Shown here: positions 33,027-41,212 of the stretch, piece after piece
Numbering within the stretch: the stretch's first letter is position 1
Layout: every line of letters starts with the position of its first letter
Notes under the pieces: generated by a model
Databases searched by the model: none
Told to the model about the DNA's origin: nothing
The model's input: the letters and a program-made list of their open reading frames with translations, nothing else
Source: a virus
Length of the DNA: 64,000 nucleotides
Reading direction: 5' to 3' (one strand)
Virus record (IMG/VR): IMGVR_UViG_3300012009_000091
Coordinates: 62,001-126,000 of that record
Position numbers and translations under genes: made by a program

Positions 33027-34544
33027 ATGACGAAGGAACAGATGAATGATGAAGATCGGACTCTTCTGAGTAATTTCGTAACCAATGTCGAGGGCGATGT
33101 GTTCGCTCTAAAGAATCTGTCGCCGGAACTTCAGGCGGCCGTATTCGGTCGATACGCTCGCAGCTCTAAGGGAGCACGAACGTTGTTGGTGACGGAATTC
33201 CGCGACCAACTGACTGATCCGGAACAGAGTGAGCGGGCTCGAGAATTCAATAATCGTGTGTTCAACGAGTTCGGACATGCATCATTGTCTCAACTGTGCA
33301 CGGTTCATCTCGGAATCGAGGGCGTGAGCCAGATTGCCACGAAACTCATCGAGCGGAGTCGTCTCTGCAGCTACATGGAGCAGAGTACACGTGCCATCGA
33401 CTGGTCCAACAATCCGCAATACGTAGTCCCGTCCGAGCTCACTAATGTTGGGCTCGAGGAGCCGTACCTGGAAATCTGCGATCGTGCGTTTACCTGGTAC
33501 GCTAAGTGGATGCGTCGTTTACTAGATGCCGTCTACAACCCCCAGAAGAAGCGCCGTATAGACAAGTCTGCGGTGCTGGACATTGTACGCGGAGCTTTGC
33601 CGCTGAGTATCAAGAGCTCACTTGGCATGGTGGGTAGCGCACAGTCCTATGCATCGTTGATTTCGCGATTGTGGACTTCACCGTACGTTGAGGCAGTTGA
33701 GATCGGAGACAAAATATTCGATCAGTTGACACAGGTGGCTCCTACGTTCATGCGTCACACTAAAGACAGTGTGGGATTCCGTACACAGCGTGGTCAGTTC
33801 CTCCTCAACGAGGAGGATGATCTATTGGGTCCAGAGAGCGTGACCCTACAGGGTCCAAGTGTTCGGCTCATTGATTGGGACCAAGACTGGTTGCAGAAAC
33901 TGACGTCGGCCGTACTATTCGAGCGAGGTTATGGGCTCGAATACGGAAGACAGGCGGCCAACAAACTGACGTATGCCCAGGCCCTGAGGCTCGTGGAAGG
34001 CTATTGCGGAGGTCGCAGAGCCTATTGGCAACGTCCGGGTCGAGCACTCGAGTCTGTCTCCTGCGAGTTTGAGTTCGTCACCGACTACGGGATCTTCCGA
34101 GATCTACAACGTCATCGGATGTTGACGTGTGAATGGCAGCGTCCGCGTCTGGAGTTGGGTTTCGACTCCCTTACATGGGCACGGCCAATAGTTGGCGATA
34201 TTTGGAGTGAACTCCATTCATCCTGGATGACGCATATGAACCGGCAGATCAAGGACATCTCTGCATTGGAGAAACAGATGCGTGATAGCCTTGGTGATCT
34301 TGATCCAGTCAATCAGTGCATCATCGACTATGCTAAACCCATGGCGACGTACATTCGCTATCGGATTCGCTGTAACATCAGGGAGCTCATGCACATCCTA
34401 GAGCTGCGTACTCAGCACGGCGGCCATGAAAGTTACCGTAAGATCTGTCAGCAGGCATTTCGAGATGTCCAACACCAGATGCCGCTCATTGCAAGCATCA
34501 TGCTTGTCAATGAAGAGTCCGCCTTGTTGGCGCATTTGCCCTAG
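33027..34544 (+). CDS. thyX: Double-domain ThyX-like flavin-dependent thymidylate synthase
   Basis: A 505-residue protein, about twice the usual ThyX length, with two ThyX-like halves. The first shows LIERSRLCSYMEQSTRAIDW (about 108-126), related to the RHRxxSxNxxSxRY motif but without RHR, then LPLSIKSSLG and a terminal helix pattern. The second keeps LQRHRMLTCEWQRPRL (360-375) and IRELMHILELRTQHGGHESYR. ThyX makes dTMP from dUMP using FAD and methylene-tetrahydrofolate; here active-site residues may be shared between halves. ATG 33027 has GGAG six bases upstream; ATG 33015 is possible. Confidence 0.72.
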   Translation: MTKEQMNDEDRTLLSNFVTNVEGDVFALKNLSPELQAAVFGRYARSSKGARTLLVTEFRDQLTDPEQSERAREFNNRVFNEFGHASLSQLCTVHLGIEGVSQIATKLIERSRLCSYMEQSTRAIDWSNNPQYVVPSELTNVGLEEPYLEICDRAFTWYAKWMRRLLDAVYNPQKKRRIDKSAVLDIVRGALPLSIKSSLGMVGSAQSYASLISRLWTSPYVEAVEIGDKIFDQLTQVAPTFMRHTKDSVGFRTQRGQFLLNEEDDLLGPESVTLQGPSVRLIDWDQDWLQKLTSAVLFERGYGLEYGRQAANKLTYAQALRLVEGYCGGRRAYWQRPGRALESVSCEFEFVTDYGIFRDLQRHRMLTCEWQRPRLELGFDSLTWARPIVGDIWSELHSSWMTHMNRQIKDISALEKQMRDSLGDLDPVNQCIIDYAKPMATYIRYRIRCNIRELMHILELRTQHGGHESYRKICQQAFRDVQHQMPLIASIMLVNEESALLAHLP

Positions 34545-34566
34545 GAGTCGATCTGGAACATCGACA

Positions 34567-34598
34567 AACAGAGAAGAGCGTTTTCGTTCTTCTCTGTT
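34567..34598 (+). terminator. Terminator-like hairpin after the ThyX gene
   Basis: AACAGAGAAGA (34567-34577) pairs perfectly with TCTTCTCTGTT (34588-34598), loop of ten. No U-run follows; a GTATAAG promoter starts 8 bases later. Confidence 0.6.
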
Positions 34599-34605
34599 AG
34601 ATTAC

Positions 34606-34612
34606 GTATAAG
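34606..34612 (+). promoter_or_regulatory. GTATAAG promoter-like motif
   Basis: Rightward GTATAAG 31 bases before the 29-residue gene and just after a terminator-like hairpin. Confidence 0.6.
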
Positions 34613-34642
34613 CGCATATTGTCAACTAGAAGGAGAAGTATC

Positions 34643-34732
34643 ATGAGATTCGGAATCCATCTGAAACATGTCGGCGCGGTCTTTGCCATTTTGAGCGTTC
34701 TGTCCTTGGCAGGACTTTTGGTACGAAGCTAA
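34643..34732 (+). CDS. 29-residue single-pass membrane peptide
   Basis: MRFGIHLKHV then a hydrophobic run of about 17 residues (GAVFAILSVLSLAGLLV) and RS. AAGGAGAA lies seven bases before the ATG and a GTATAAG promoter precedes that, so expression signals are better than for most ORFs this short. Could be a small membrane effector or toxin-like peptide; unknown. Confidence 0.5.
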   Translation: MRFGIHLKHVGAVFAILSVLSLAGLLVRS

Positions 34733-34751
34733 TCAACAAAGGAGAGAGAAG

Positions 34752-34973
34752 ATGATAGGAAAAGCCCCGATCTGGATTGATCAGAGAGTCCACCGCCAGC
34801 TAAAACAATACAGTGAGGAACAGCAGATCTCTTTAACCGCTGCAGCTAGTTTGCTGCTGACCGCAGCATTGAATGATCAGTTGGCTGCCATAAATATGGT
34901 AGGATACCTTATGCACGCTCGCCCCGATGCGGGCGTGTCAATTACCATCACCTCAGACGAGGAGAGTACATGA
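34752..34973 (+). CDS. Small ribbon-helix-helix-like protein
   Basis: A 73-residue protein. IWIDQRVHRQLKQYSEEQQISLTAAAS followed by LLLTAALNDQ fits a strand-helix-helix DNA-binding protein. AAAGGAGAG precedes the start; the stop overlaps the papain-like gene start. Possibly a regulator of that operon. Confidence 0.48.
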   Translation: MIGKAPIWIDQRVHRQLKQYSEEQQISLTAAASLLLTAALNDQLAAINMVGYLMHARPDAGVSITITSDEEST

Positions 34974-35773
34974 GTGAGAAGTTTGTGACCGACGGGTGGA
35001 TTCCAGATCCACCCAATCCAAAGTACTGGAAGTTTGAGCACCTCAAACACTCCTGGAATGCTAAGTCAGGACATGCGGAAAAAACCCTCTTTAAGGGGCT
35101 GGTCGGTGTGGAAGTGGATCTACGTCTCTTCACTAGCCCGCGCCACAATCAGCGATCCACCAAATCTTGTGTGGCCCAATCGGTGATTAAAGCCTTGGAG
35201 ATCAAGACAATCTTACAACATGGACATGATGCGCATGAGGATCTGTCTATCATGCAGCTCTGGTACCTCTGCCGAGAACTCATGGATCCCAAACGAAATC
35301 ATGAGGATTCAGGGACGTACATTTGGCTTGCGTGCGATGTTCTCCGCCGATTCGGTGTGGCTCCTGAAGAGGATTGGGCGTGGGATCCAGAGAAACTCGC
35401 ACACAATCCGAGTTGGAGATCCCTCCGCAAAGCCTATCGACATCGAATTTCTTCCTATTACCGTATCACGTCTGATGGAGAGGATCGGGTAGCCGACGTG
35501 ATCATGGCCCTCTACAATCAAAACCCTGTCGTGTTTGGGACTGTGACGGGGGCGAACTGGCATAACTATGGAGCGGGGGACGTACTTGAAGTACCGAAAG
35601 ATCCTTCTGGTCGACATGCAACCGTCTTGGTCGGCTATAAAGACGGTTTGTTCATCGGAGAGAATAGCTGGGGATCATGGTGGGGTGATGACGGCTTCTA
35701 CTACATGGACCCCAGCGTCATTAAAAGCCCCGGAAGCCGAGATTTCTGGGTCATGCAAGGAGGCGGCGAATGA
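34970..35773 (+). CDS. Papain-like (C1 family) cysteine peptidase
   Basis: A 267-residue protein with the C1 catalytic layout: QRSTKSCVAQSVIKALE (Cys67 nucleophile), GRHATVLVGYKDG (His216) and IGENSWGSWWGDDGFYYM (Asn232, with the typical NSWG and WG-G-Y sequence). No signal peptide or long propeptide is seen, so it probably acts in the cytoplasm of the host. Neighbours are an RHH-like gene before and a lipoprotein after, both overlapping by 4 bases. Target unknown; host-protein cleavage or virion processing are options. Confidence 0.78.
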   Translation: MSEKFVTDGWIPDPPNPKYWKFEHLKHSWNAKSGHAEKTLFKGLVGVEVDLRLFTSPRHNQRSTKSCVAQSVIKALEIKTILQHGHDAHEDLSIMQLWYLCRELMDPKRNHEDSGTYIWLACDVLRRFGVAPEEDWAWDPEKLAHNPSWRSLRKAYRHRISSYYRITSDGEDRVADVIMALYNQNPVVFGTVTGANWHNYGAGDVLEVPKDPSGRHATVLVGYKDGLFIGENSWGSWWGDDGFYYMDPSVIKSPGSRDFWVMQGGGE

Positions 35774-36066
35774 AGTTCATGTGGATCATGCTCGTTTTGT
35801 CCATGAGCGGTTGCGCTCATTGTGAAAGAGGGGTCACTCCTGATCCCGAAGATTCTCATCGCTGTCCAGATGCATGTGCGCATCTTCAAGAGCTTGGGTG
35901 TCCGGAGGGAGACCCTCTTCCCGACGGGACTACATGTACCTCTTGGTGTGTGTATACGCAGGAGCAAGATCATTGGCTCAATCTTCCGTGTATTCTTTCC
36001 ATCGAGAGTTGTGAGGATCTCGAGAGGTGTGAAGAACCCCTCCCAGTGGAGGGGACGGGCTCATGA
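35770..36066 (+). CDS. Small Cys-rich lipoprotein
   Basis: A 98-residue protein with a short signal peptide, MKFMWIMLVLSMSGC, whose Gly-Cys ends a lipobox; the mature part holds eight further cysteines, likely disulfides outside the cytoplasm. Coupled to the peptidase gene (ATGA overlap). A surface or periplasmic role such as superinfection exclusion is possible but not shown. Confidence 0.6.
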   Translation: MKFMWIMLVLSMSGCAHCERGVTPDPEDSHRCPDACAHLQELGCPEGDPLPDGTTCTSWCVYTQEQDHWLNLPCILSIESCEDLERCEEPLPVEGTGS

Positions 36067-36329
36067 AATGTGAACACACAGGTTACACGACAGTAGAGTG
36101 GGTCAACGGGATTCGTTGCCCGCTTTGTGAGGCTGCTGAATTGGCTAGGCAGCAACATGGGGCGCTACATGAGGCCGAGAGGATCTTCAAGCGTGTTCTC
36201 GCTGGGGAAGATGCTGTTCTGGATCTTCTATATACTCGTTCCATCAAGGAGGAAATCGAACGATGGTTAGAGAAGCATACGGGTTGGAAGGGCTCGCAGC
36301 ACGAGAATCCATCATCAGCGACCAAGTAA
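36063..36329 (+). CDS. Small zinc-binding protein
   Basis: An 88-residue protein with C-x2-H (KCEHTG) and CPLC in the first 25 residues, then an amphipathic helix. It overlaps the lipoprotein stop by 4 bases and the next gene by 67. Function unknown. Confidence 0.48.
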   Translation: MKCEHTGYTTVEWVNGIRCPLCEAAELARQQHGALHEAERIFKRVLAGEDAVLDLLYTRSIKEEIERWLEKHTGWKGSQHENPSSATK

Positions 36330-36643
36330 GAGCCAGAGTTCCAATTTGGGTTGTCAACGCCTTCTGGACGGAGTTTGCTCATCGTATTCAGAAAGGGGCC
36401 GAGCTTTCCGTCATGGAAATCGATTCAACAAAATGTCGGCCCATTCGAGATGCATGTCTAGAGGTAATTCTGCCGTCGTCTGACATTGAGACCCATGCTT
36501 TCCTTTTCTTCGTTGATCAATATCCCTCCGCAAACTGGGCACATGATTGTGCTTACGTTCTCGTCGGCAATACGAGAAAATGGGTAGATGCAATGTGGCC
36601 ACCCGAATGCTGTATTGAACTGACCCCAATCACATCGAGATAG
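36263..36643 (+). CDS. Small accessory protein, function unknown
   Basis: A 126-residue protein whose ATG at 36263 follows GGAGGAAATCGAACG inside the upstream gene. Mixed alpha/beta; several Trp and Cys residues (FFVDQYPSANWAHDCAYVLV). No family recognised; the long overlap lowers certainty about the start. Confidence 0.42.
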   Translation: MVREAYGLEGLAARESIISDQVRARVPIWVVNAFWTEFAHRIQKGAELSVMEIDSTKCRPIRDACLEVILPSSDIETHAFLFFVDQYPSANWAHDCAYVLVGNTRKWVDAMWPPECCIELTPITSR

Positions 36644-36691
36644 GTACGAAGGTTCTCTTCGTATGAACTAGTACAGAACATGAGGCGCCAA

Positions 36692-36889
36692 ATGGAAAAC
36701 TGTTATGAGATCGTAAGGCTCTACAACCCCGTCTATGGAAAGCAAGCGGGTAGGCGTGCGAAGGTCATCAAACGAGGGGTGACTCTCGAAGAAGCGCAAG
36801 AACATTGCAATCGTCCGGATACTCATAAGTATATCCAGATAAATGGGGATCGCCACGTCGAGTGGTTCGACGGGTGGCGTGCGTCTTGA
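36692..36889 (+). CDS. Small accessory protein, function unknown
   Basis: A 65-residue protein, MENCYEIVRLYNPVYGKQAG. ATG 36692 has GAGG seven bases upstream; ATG 36680 lacks a site. Basic and compact. No motif. Confidence 0.42.
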   Translation: MENCYEIVRLYNPVYGKQAGRRAKVIKRGVTLEEAQEHCNRPDTHKYIQINGDRHVEWFDGWRAS

Positions 36890-36903
36890 TGAAGCAAGCC
36901 TGT

Positions 36904-36923
36904 CACACACACACACACACACA
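36904..36923 (+). repeat. (CA)10 dinucleotide repeat before a start site
   Basis: Ten CA units directly before TAAAGGAGA and the ATG at 36937. Length variation here would shift spacing upstream of the ribosome site and not the reading frame. Confidence 0.85.
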
Positions 36924-36936
36924 TAAAGGAGACATT

Positions 36937-37674
36937 ATGAGCACTATGGACACCATTGACTCTGTTGTCCTCGACGTCCTTGACGTTATCCTTACTAACG
37001 AAATCGTAAAGAAGATTCTCGTCGAGGCCGCAAATTGTAATGACGACGACGAGGCTGTCCATCTCTACGCCAATGGCACGGTCGGTAGTGGTACCGATTA
37101 TGCCAGCACTGACCCTCCTCCTAGTAGTCACAACCCGGTTATCTTATGGTGGTCATCCATCACGAATCTCAAGGATGTGTGGAATAACGCCAACTTGGGC
37201 TACAACTTATCCGATGTTGCTCGGATTGCCGGTGAGAAAGGCGACGTGGCTCTTCGCAACACGATTCTGCTTTTGACCGATCAAGGTGAAAGATTGGCTG
37301 CCGAAATTGACGCGAAAGGTGAGTGGGATGCTTGCGAGGGTGAACCCGACGACAAGAAGCGAAAACTTGCCATAATCCCATGTTGGAACAGCGTGGCTAT
37401 GATCACCCGAGATGGAGACGTATTGGTTGGGTGTAGCGAAGAAACGTGTCGAGAGGCGATCCAAATGCGTCGTCTCGACTGGATTTCCCAGTCATGGGAT
37501 GGGGGCAGGAACGAGATCTCTCCGCTGGGTGCAATGAAGGAGATACTCCACAGTGAGGATGTTGAGTGGGAGCTCATCAGCGTTTATACACATGGCCATC
37601 GTTTGAACAGTAAGCAGTTAAAGGACCTGGCTGATCGCATGGAGCGGTATCAAGGAGAAATAAATGGCGTTTGA
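36937..37674 (+). CDS. Accessory protein of unknown function
   Basis: A 245-residue protein. ATG 36937 follows AAAGGAGA; the frame extends upstream through the CA repeat, which is less likely coding. Acidic N-terminal helix (DTIDSVVLDVLDVILTN), a middle with Asn/Ser, and a C-terminal helical region. No motif recognised. Next gene overlaps by 11 bases. Confidence 0.48.
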   Translation: MSTMDTIDSVVLDVLDVILTNEIVKKILVEAANCNDDDEAVHLYANGTVGSGTDYASTDPPPSSHNPVILWWSSITNLKDVWNNANLGYNLSDVARIAGEKGDVALRNTILLLTDQGERLAAEIDAKGEWDACEGEPDDKKRKLAIIPCWNSVAMITRDGDVLVGCSEETCREAIQMRRLDWISQSWDGGRNEISPLGAMKEILHSEDVEWELISVYTHGHRLNSKQLKDLADRMERYQGEINGV

Positions 37675-38020
37675 ACTCATGTTTGCGCCTGATTTTTTTG
37701 TTGGACCTCATGACGAAGAGCTGGATTATCCGGTGGATAAACCAAAGTCTGTTTACCAAGCGATCATGTCGCTTGATGAAGAGACGTGGCAAGAGATGGT
37801 AGAAATCGCTTTCGATCCTTGCGATGGCTGCGGGGAGAAGTGCGAAGCATGCCCATTTTCGGAACAACGAAGAGATCACAAGGAGGGAAAAACGAACGAC
37901 TTCATATCTCACGATGAAGTGTTGGAAAAGATCCGAGAAACTAACACGTGTACTGATCTTCGCACTCCAGTAGAAGTGTGGATCGACACGGAAGGATACT
38001 GCACTCTTAAAGTTTACTAG
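37664..38020 (+). CDS. Small acidic Cys-cluster protein
   Basis: A 118-residue acidic protein with C-x2-C-x3-C-x2-C (DPCDGCGEKCEACPF) near residues 52-63, a probable metal cluster. AAGGAGAAA precedes ATG 37664. Function unknown. Confidence 0.48.
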   Translation: MAFELMFAPDFFVGPHDEELDYPVDKPKSVYQAIMSLDEETWQEMVEIAFDPCDGCGEKCEACPFSEQRRDHKEGKTNDFISHDEVLEKIRETNTCTDLRTPVEVWIDTEGYCTLKVY

Positions 38021-38083
38021 ACATCAATGGAAACTACCTCGTCGAATGGTTTGACGAGTATCTCAGGGTGTAGTCGTATGGTC

Positions 38084-38090
38084 GTATAAG
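38084..38090 (+). promoter_or_regulatory. GTATAAG promoter-like motif
   Basis: Rightward GTATAAG 78 bases before the MYG1-type gene. A hairpin CTCGTC/GACGAG (38038-38058) lies upstream, and CATGTG-CACATG forms a hairpin in the leader near 38120. Confidence 0.58.
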
Positions 38091-38168
38091 AACATATAGA
38101 GAAACAGATCTTTCGCCTGCATGTGGTGTTCACATGTTAACGCGGAAGGAACCACAGAGGAGAATACA

Positions 38169-39107
38169 ATGAAGACGATTACAGTAGCCGTTCATGATGG
38201 TGTGTTTCACGCCGACGATGTCTTTTCGGCGTCGGTAGTGGAAATGATGAGCCTGAACCAAGTGGCCATTTTCCGGACACGAATTCCGGAGGAGATTGAA
38301 GCGGTTGATATCGCTATTGATGTCGGAGGGGTGTACGACCCCCTCCGAGGGCGCTTCGACCACCATTTTGTCGGGAGTCCTACCCGACAAAACGGCCTTC
38401 CTTATGCAGCCTTCGGGCTCGTATGGAAGGCATTCGGGGCTGATGTTGTGGCTCAACTGTCCGATGAGTTCGGGGACCTGAATCAGGACGAGCTCGACGA
38501 CACGATCGACCGTGTCGATCAGTTGCTGGTACAGGCCGTGGACGCGGCGGACAACGGCGTCCCGCTCGTTAAGGAGCGGGCTTGGCCAGACGCGCGTCTG
38601 GCTACGGTCAGCTCTATTATCTCGGGGTTCAACCCGGGATGGATGGGGGAGGGAGAGGAGCACGATGTGTGCTTCGAGGAGGCCACAGAGGTGGCCAAGA
38701 TCATTCTCTGGAATACAGTGCGTAGCGCTGTGCAGTGGGTGAAGGCCCGGAGTATTGTTGAGACCTCTCTTCAGGCGGCAGAAGAGGGGGTCATGGTGCT
38801 CACCCGTCCCGTTCCTTGGCAAGAGCACCTCTTCGCTAGCTTGCAAGAGCAGGCGGAGACCGTGCTCTATGTTGTTTTTCCGGGATCTGGCTCCCCGGCC
38901 TGGATGGTACAGTGCGTACCCCCGATGCCGGGGAGTTTCGACAAGCGAAAAGCCCTACCCGAGTCTTGGGCGGGGCTCCGCGATGCGGATATCCAGGAAG
39001 AGACTGCTGCTAGCACCGCAGTATTCTGCCATCCGGGCAGATTCATCTGCGGTGCTGAAGATTTCGAGGATGCAATGAAGATGGCTAAGCTGGCTGTACG
39101 TAGCTAG
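38169..39107 (+). CDS. MYG1-family (UPF0160) DHH-like metal-dependent exonuclease
   Basis: A 312-residue protein. The N-terminal signature VAVHDGVFHADDVFSASVV and DVGGVYDPLRGRFDHHFVG are the metal-binding motifs of the MYG1 family, whose members are 3-prime-5-prime exonucleases. The C-terminus keeps VQCVPP-like and PESWAGLRDADIQEETA blocks of the same family. Start ATG 38169 behind AGAGGAGAA. It sits alone between hairpins with its own promoter. It may degrade RNA or recycle nucleotides. Confidence 0.78.
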   Translation: MKTITVAVHDGVFHADDVFSASVVEMMSLNQVAIFRTRIPEEIEAVDIAIDVGGVYDPLRGRFDHHFVGSPTRQNGLPYAAFGLVWKAFGADVVAQLSDEFGDLNQDELDDTIDRVDQLLVQAVDAADNGVPLVKERAWPDARLATVSSIISGFNPGWMGEGEEHDVCFEEATEVAKIILWNTVRSAVQWVKARSIVETSLQAAEEGVMVLTRPVPWQEHLFASLQEQAETVLYVVFPGSGSPAWMVQCVPPMPGSFDKRKALPESWAGLRDADIQEETAASTAVFCHPGRFICGAEDFEDAMKMAKLAVRS

Positions 39108-39125
39108 CTGTCTTCATTGCATCCG

Positions 39126-39149
39126 ATACACCCGTTTTCTCGGGTGTAT
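39126..39149 (+). terminator. Terminator-like hairpin after MYG1-type gene
   Basis: ATACACCCG (39126-39134) pairs perfectly with CGGGTGTAT (39141-39149), loop TTTTCT. A GTATAAG motif follows 18 bases later. Confidence 0.65.
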
Positions 39150-39166
39150 ATTAGCCTATGTCCAAC

Positions 39167-39173
39167 GTATAAG
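39167..39173 (+). promoter_or_regulatory. GTATAAG promoter-like motif
   Basis: Rightward GTATAAG about 100 bases before ATG 39270. The leader folds: GTCG-TTAG-CGAC hairpin (39189-39200) and an outer GACCAC/GTGGT pairing (about 39175-39231). Confidence 0.58.
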
Positions 39174-39269
39174 TGACCACATTCGGTAGACGTCGTTAGC
39201 GACGCATTTCAATCGGAGATTCATAGTGGTTCAAGCATCAGATTTGTCAACAGTTATAAGGAGGAGAGC

Positions 39270-39464
39270 ATGAGCGTAGATCAGCATAGATACCCACATA
39301 CGCGATTCCGCGAAATCGAGCAAGCCGCACAAGAATTAGTCGACTGGTGCGATGAGTTCGTTCACAACGTTCTCGACGTTCGCGAAAATAGTTTGACGGA
39401 TTCCGGAGAGTGGCCTGAAGTGATTGAAAATCTACGAGAAGCATTACGAGAATCTCATGCCTAG
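39270..39464 (+). CDS. Small acidic helical protein
   Basis: A 64-residue protein (MSVDQHRYPHTRFREIEQAA), helical and acidic, with AAGGAGGAG before the ATG. Resembles in size and composition the small protein at 45226-45441. Function unknown. Confidence 0.48.
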   Translation: MSVDQHRYPHTRFREIEQAAQELVDWCDEFVHNVLDVRENSLTDSGEWPEVIENLREALRESHA

Positions 39465-39690
39465 AAGAGAACCTAGACTACAGCGGTTTTTGGACGACTT
39501 GGCTACTTGTCTTGGACACCTGCCGCAAAAAGATGGTGAAGCGCGAGACAAGTGTTGCTTCTGTAAAAACCCAGTAGGCGACTTCACAGATGAACTTTCT
39601 AGGCAAGAGTATAAAATCTCCGGTGCTTGCCAGAATTGCCAAGACTGGATTTTTGTCGAAGAAGAGGAGGAAGAAGATGGCGACAGATAA
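39457..39690 (+). CDS. Small zinc-ribbon protein with acidic tail
   Basis: A 77-residue protein with CCFCKNP and CQNCQDW pairs (zinc ribbon) and a Glu-rich end. ATG 39457 lies inside the upstream gene; ribosome site weak. Function unknown. Confidence 0.47.
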   Translation: MPRREPRLQRFLDDLATCLGHLPQKDGEARDKCCFCKNPVGDFTDELSRQEYKISGACQNCQDWIFVEEEEEEDGDR

Positions 39691-40411
39691 GAAGTACCCG
39701 AAGAAAGATTGGGATACGCTGAACAGCGACAGTAATTGGATCGATTATGGGGGGAGCTGGCTGGTCAAGGCCTGGGCAGACTTGATGTGGATCATCAAGT
39801 TTGAAAACAAAGAAGATTGGGGAGAACAAGGCTATCTGTGCGAGGTGCGCCTCGCAAGTTTGTCTTCTGCCTCCCTCAGAGACGCTTTGAAATCGGCGGG
39901 CCTGAAGATCAACGATGACTCCGTTTACGACGACATCTACGACTACGAGGGAAATACGGTAGTCAAGTGGAATAAACGGCCGGATCTCTGGAAACTGATA
40001 GTCACGGACGCGCTTCTCGGGTACGGGGCTACAGCTTGTCTGTTCTCTGTAGAAGGAGAATACGACGAAGACAGTGAGGAGGAAATGATAACGGCACAGA
40101 GTCTGATTGACGAAGCCTACCACAAGGTTCTCGAGCTTCAGACGAATATGACGGCACGAAACAAGATTTTGGACAGTGTGGCCAACAAAGTCGGTTCCAC
40201 GTATCGCGACATCATGGATGGCGACTTTCTAGGCGGTCTTCGGCGTAAAGCGCAAAGTATTCTGAACGGCGAGGACCCCGAAATCTCGATGCAAGATCGC
40301 GTTATTCTCGAGATGTACGGAGCTACAGGTGGTCGCACTCTTGGCGGGGAGGTCGAGACCGAAATCGCTCTCGCCGGAAACATGTTGAAGGGCAAACATG
40401 AAGAAGATTGA
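39677..40411 (+). CDS. Accessory protein of unknown function
   Basis: A 244-residue protein. ATG 39677 follows GAGGAGGAAG. First half alpha/beta with many Trp and Tyr (NWIDYGGSWLVKAWADLMW), second half helical with MDGDFLGGLRRKAQSILNGE. No motif. It overlaps its neighbours by 14 bases each, so it is part of one operon from 39270 to 41547. Confidence 0.48.
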   Translation: MATDKKYPKKDWDTLNSDSNWIDYGGSWLVKAWADLMWIIKFENKEDWGEQGYLCEVRLASLSSASLRDALKSAGLKINDDSVYDDIYDYEGNTVVKWNKRPDLWKLIVTDALLGYGATACLFSVEGEYDEDSEEEMITAQSLIDEAYHKVLELQTNMTARNKILDSVANKVGSTYRDIMDGDFLGGLRRKAQSILNGEDPEISMQDRVILEMYGATGGRTLGGEVETEIALAGNMLKGKHEED

Positions 40412-40619
40412 ACAAGTGGTGAAGAAGTGGGCCGCCGTAGACCCATTAGCGGGGGCTGAGCAGAAAGTAATCGAAATGTGTGACGGGGCCTGTGACAGTG
40501 GGATCGCCGAACTCTTGGAGAGTTTATTCGTTGACCGTCAGCGCCTACTGGCTGAGGTAGAAACACTGAAACAGCACCCAAAGCCCGAGACCGATAGAAA
40601 CTGGGAGGAATACAAATGA
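40398..40619 (+). CDS. Small helical protein
   Basis: A 73-residue protein with an amphipathic coiled-coil C-half (LFVDRQRLLAEVETLKQH). Overlaps both neighbours by a few bases. Function unknown. Confidence 0.45.
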   Translation: MKKIEQVVKKWAAVDPLAGAEQKVIEMCDGACDSGIAELLESLFVDRQRLLAEVETLKQHPKPETDRNWEEYK

Positions 40620-41212
40620 CAAACGTAAGGTGCGTGAAGTGCGGTGAACCTTGGGACTATTACGGCATTCCCAATGGTGATATGGATGAGAATGAGGCAA
40701 GGAAATTTATGTCTGGAGACGGATGCCCGTGTTGCGCGTTCGGCACACAATGCCCCTATTGCCAGGGGACAGGGTTCAGAGAACAGTACCCACATACGTG
40801 TCGGACTTGCTGGGACCGCGGATACATCTTGGCCTGGACACCACGCCAGGATCATCCTCAAGCCTCGTATAAAGTGAATGTATTCTACGCCAGCAGTGCC
40901 CTGAGCACAGAGACCCGAAGTATTCCAGAACCCTCATTCGATATTCCGGTAAAGATTGGGGTCCGAGAGTTTCCCGAGAAAATTGAAATTCTAAATTGCC
41001 TGGGAGGCCAATTTGAGAGGTGGTGGGTTCCGTGCCCCGATTGTGATGGGCCGGGCCCGAATTCAGAGAAATGCACAGAATGCGCCGGGACAGGAAAGCT
41101 AGTAACCGCTCACGATAGTGATTTGAACGCCGCACGAGACGAGCTACATGCGAGCGATGAGGACCCGGTAGACATTCTCGAGAGAAGGGAGGGGGAATGT
41201 ATAAAGACATGA
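40616..41212 (+). CDS. DnaJ-type zinc-finger-like protein
   Basis: A 198-residue protein with repeated Cys pairs: CVKC, CPCC, CPYCQGTGF, CRTCWDRGY, and later CPDCDGPG and CTECAGTGK. CxxCxGxG is the DnaJ cysteine-rich-domain repeat, here without a J domain. Such domains bind zinc and unfolded protein. Start overlaps the previous stop. Confidence 0.58.
   Translation: MTNVRCVKCGEPWDYYGIPNGDMDENEARKFMSGDGCPCCAFGTQCPYCQGTGFREQYPHTCRTCWDRGYILAWTPRQDHPQASYKVNVFYASSALSTETRSIPEPSFDIPVKIGVREFPEKIEILNCLGGQFERWWVPCPDCDGPGPNSEKCTECAGTGKLVTAHDSDLNAARDELHASDEDPVDILERREGECIKT

Noticed and set aside
36862-36936. Coding extension through the CA repeat
   Set aside because: The frame is open, but the repeat would encode Thr-His runs, and a strong ribosome site stands just before the ATG at 36937.
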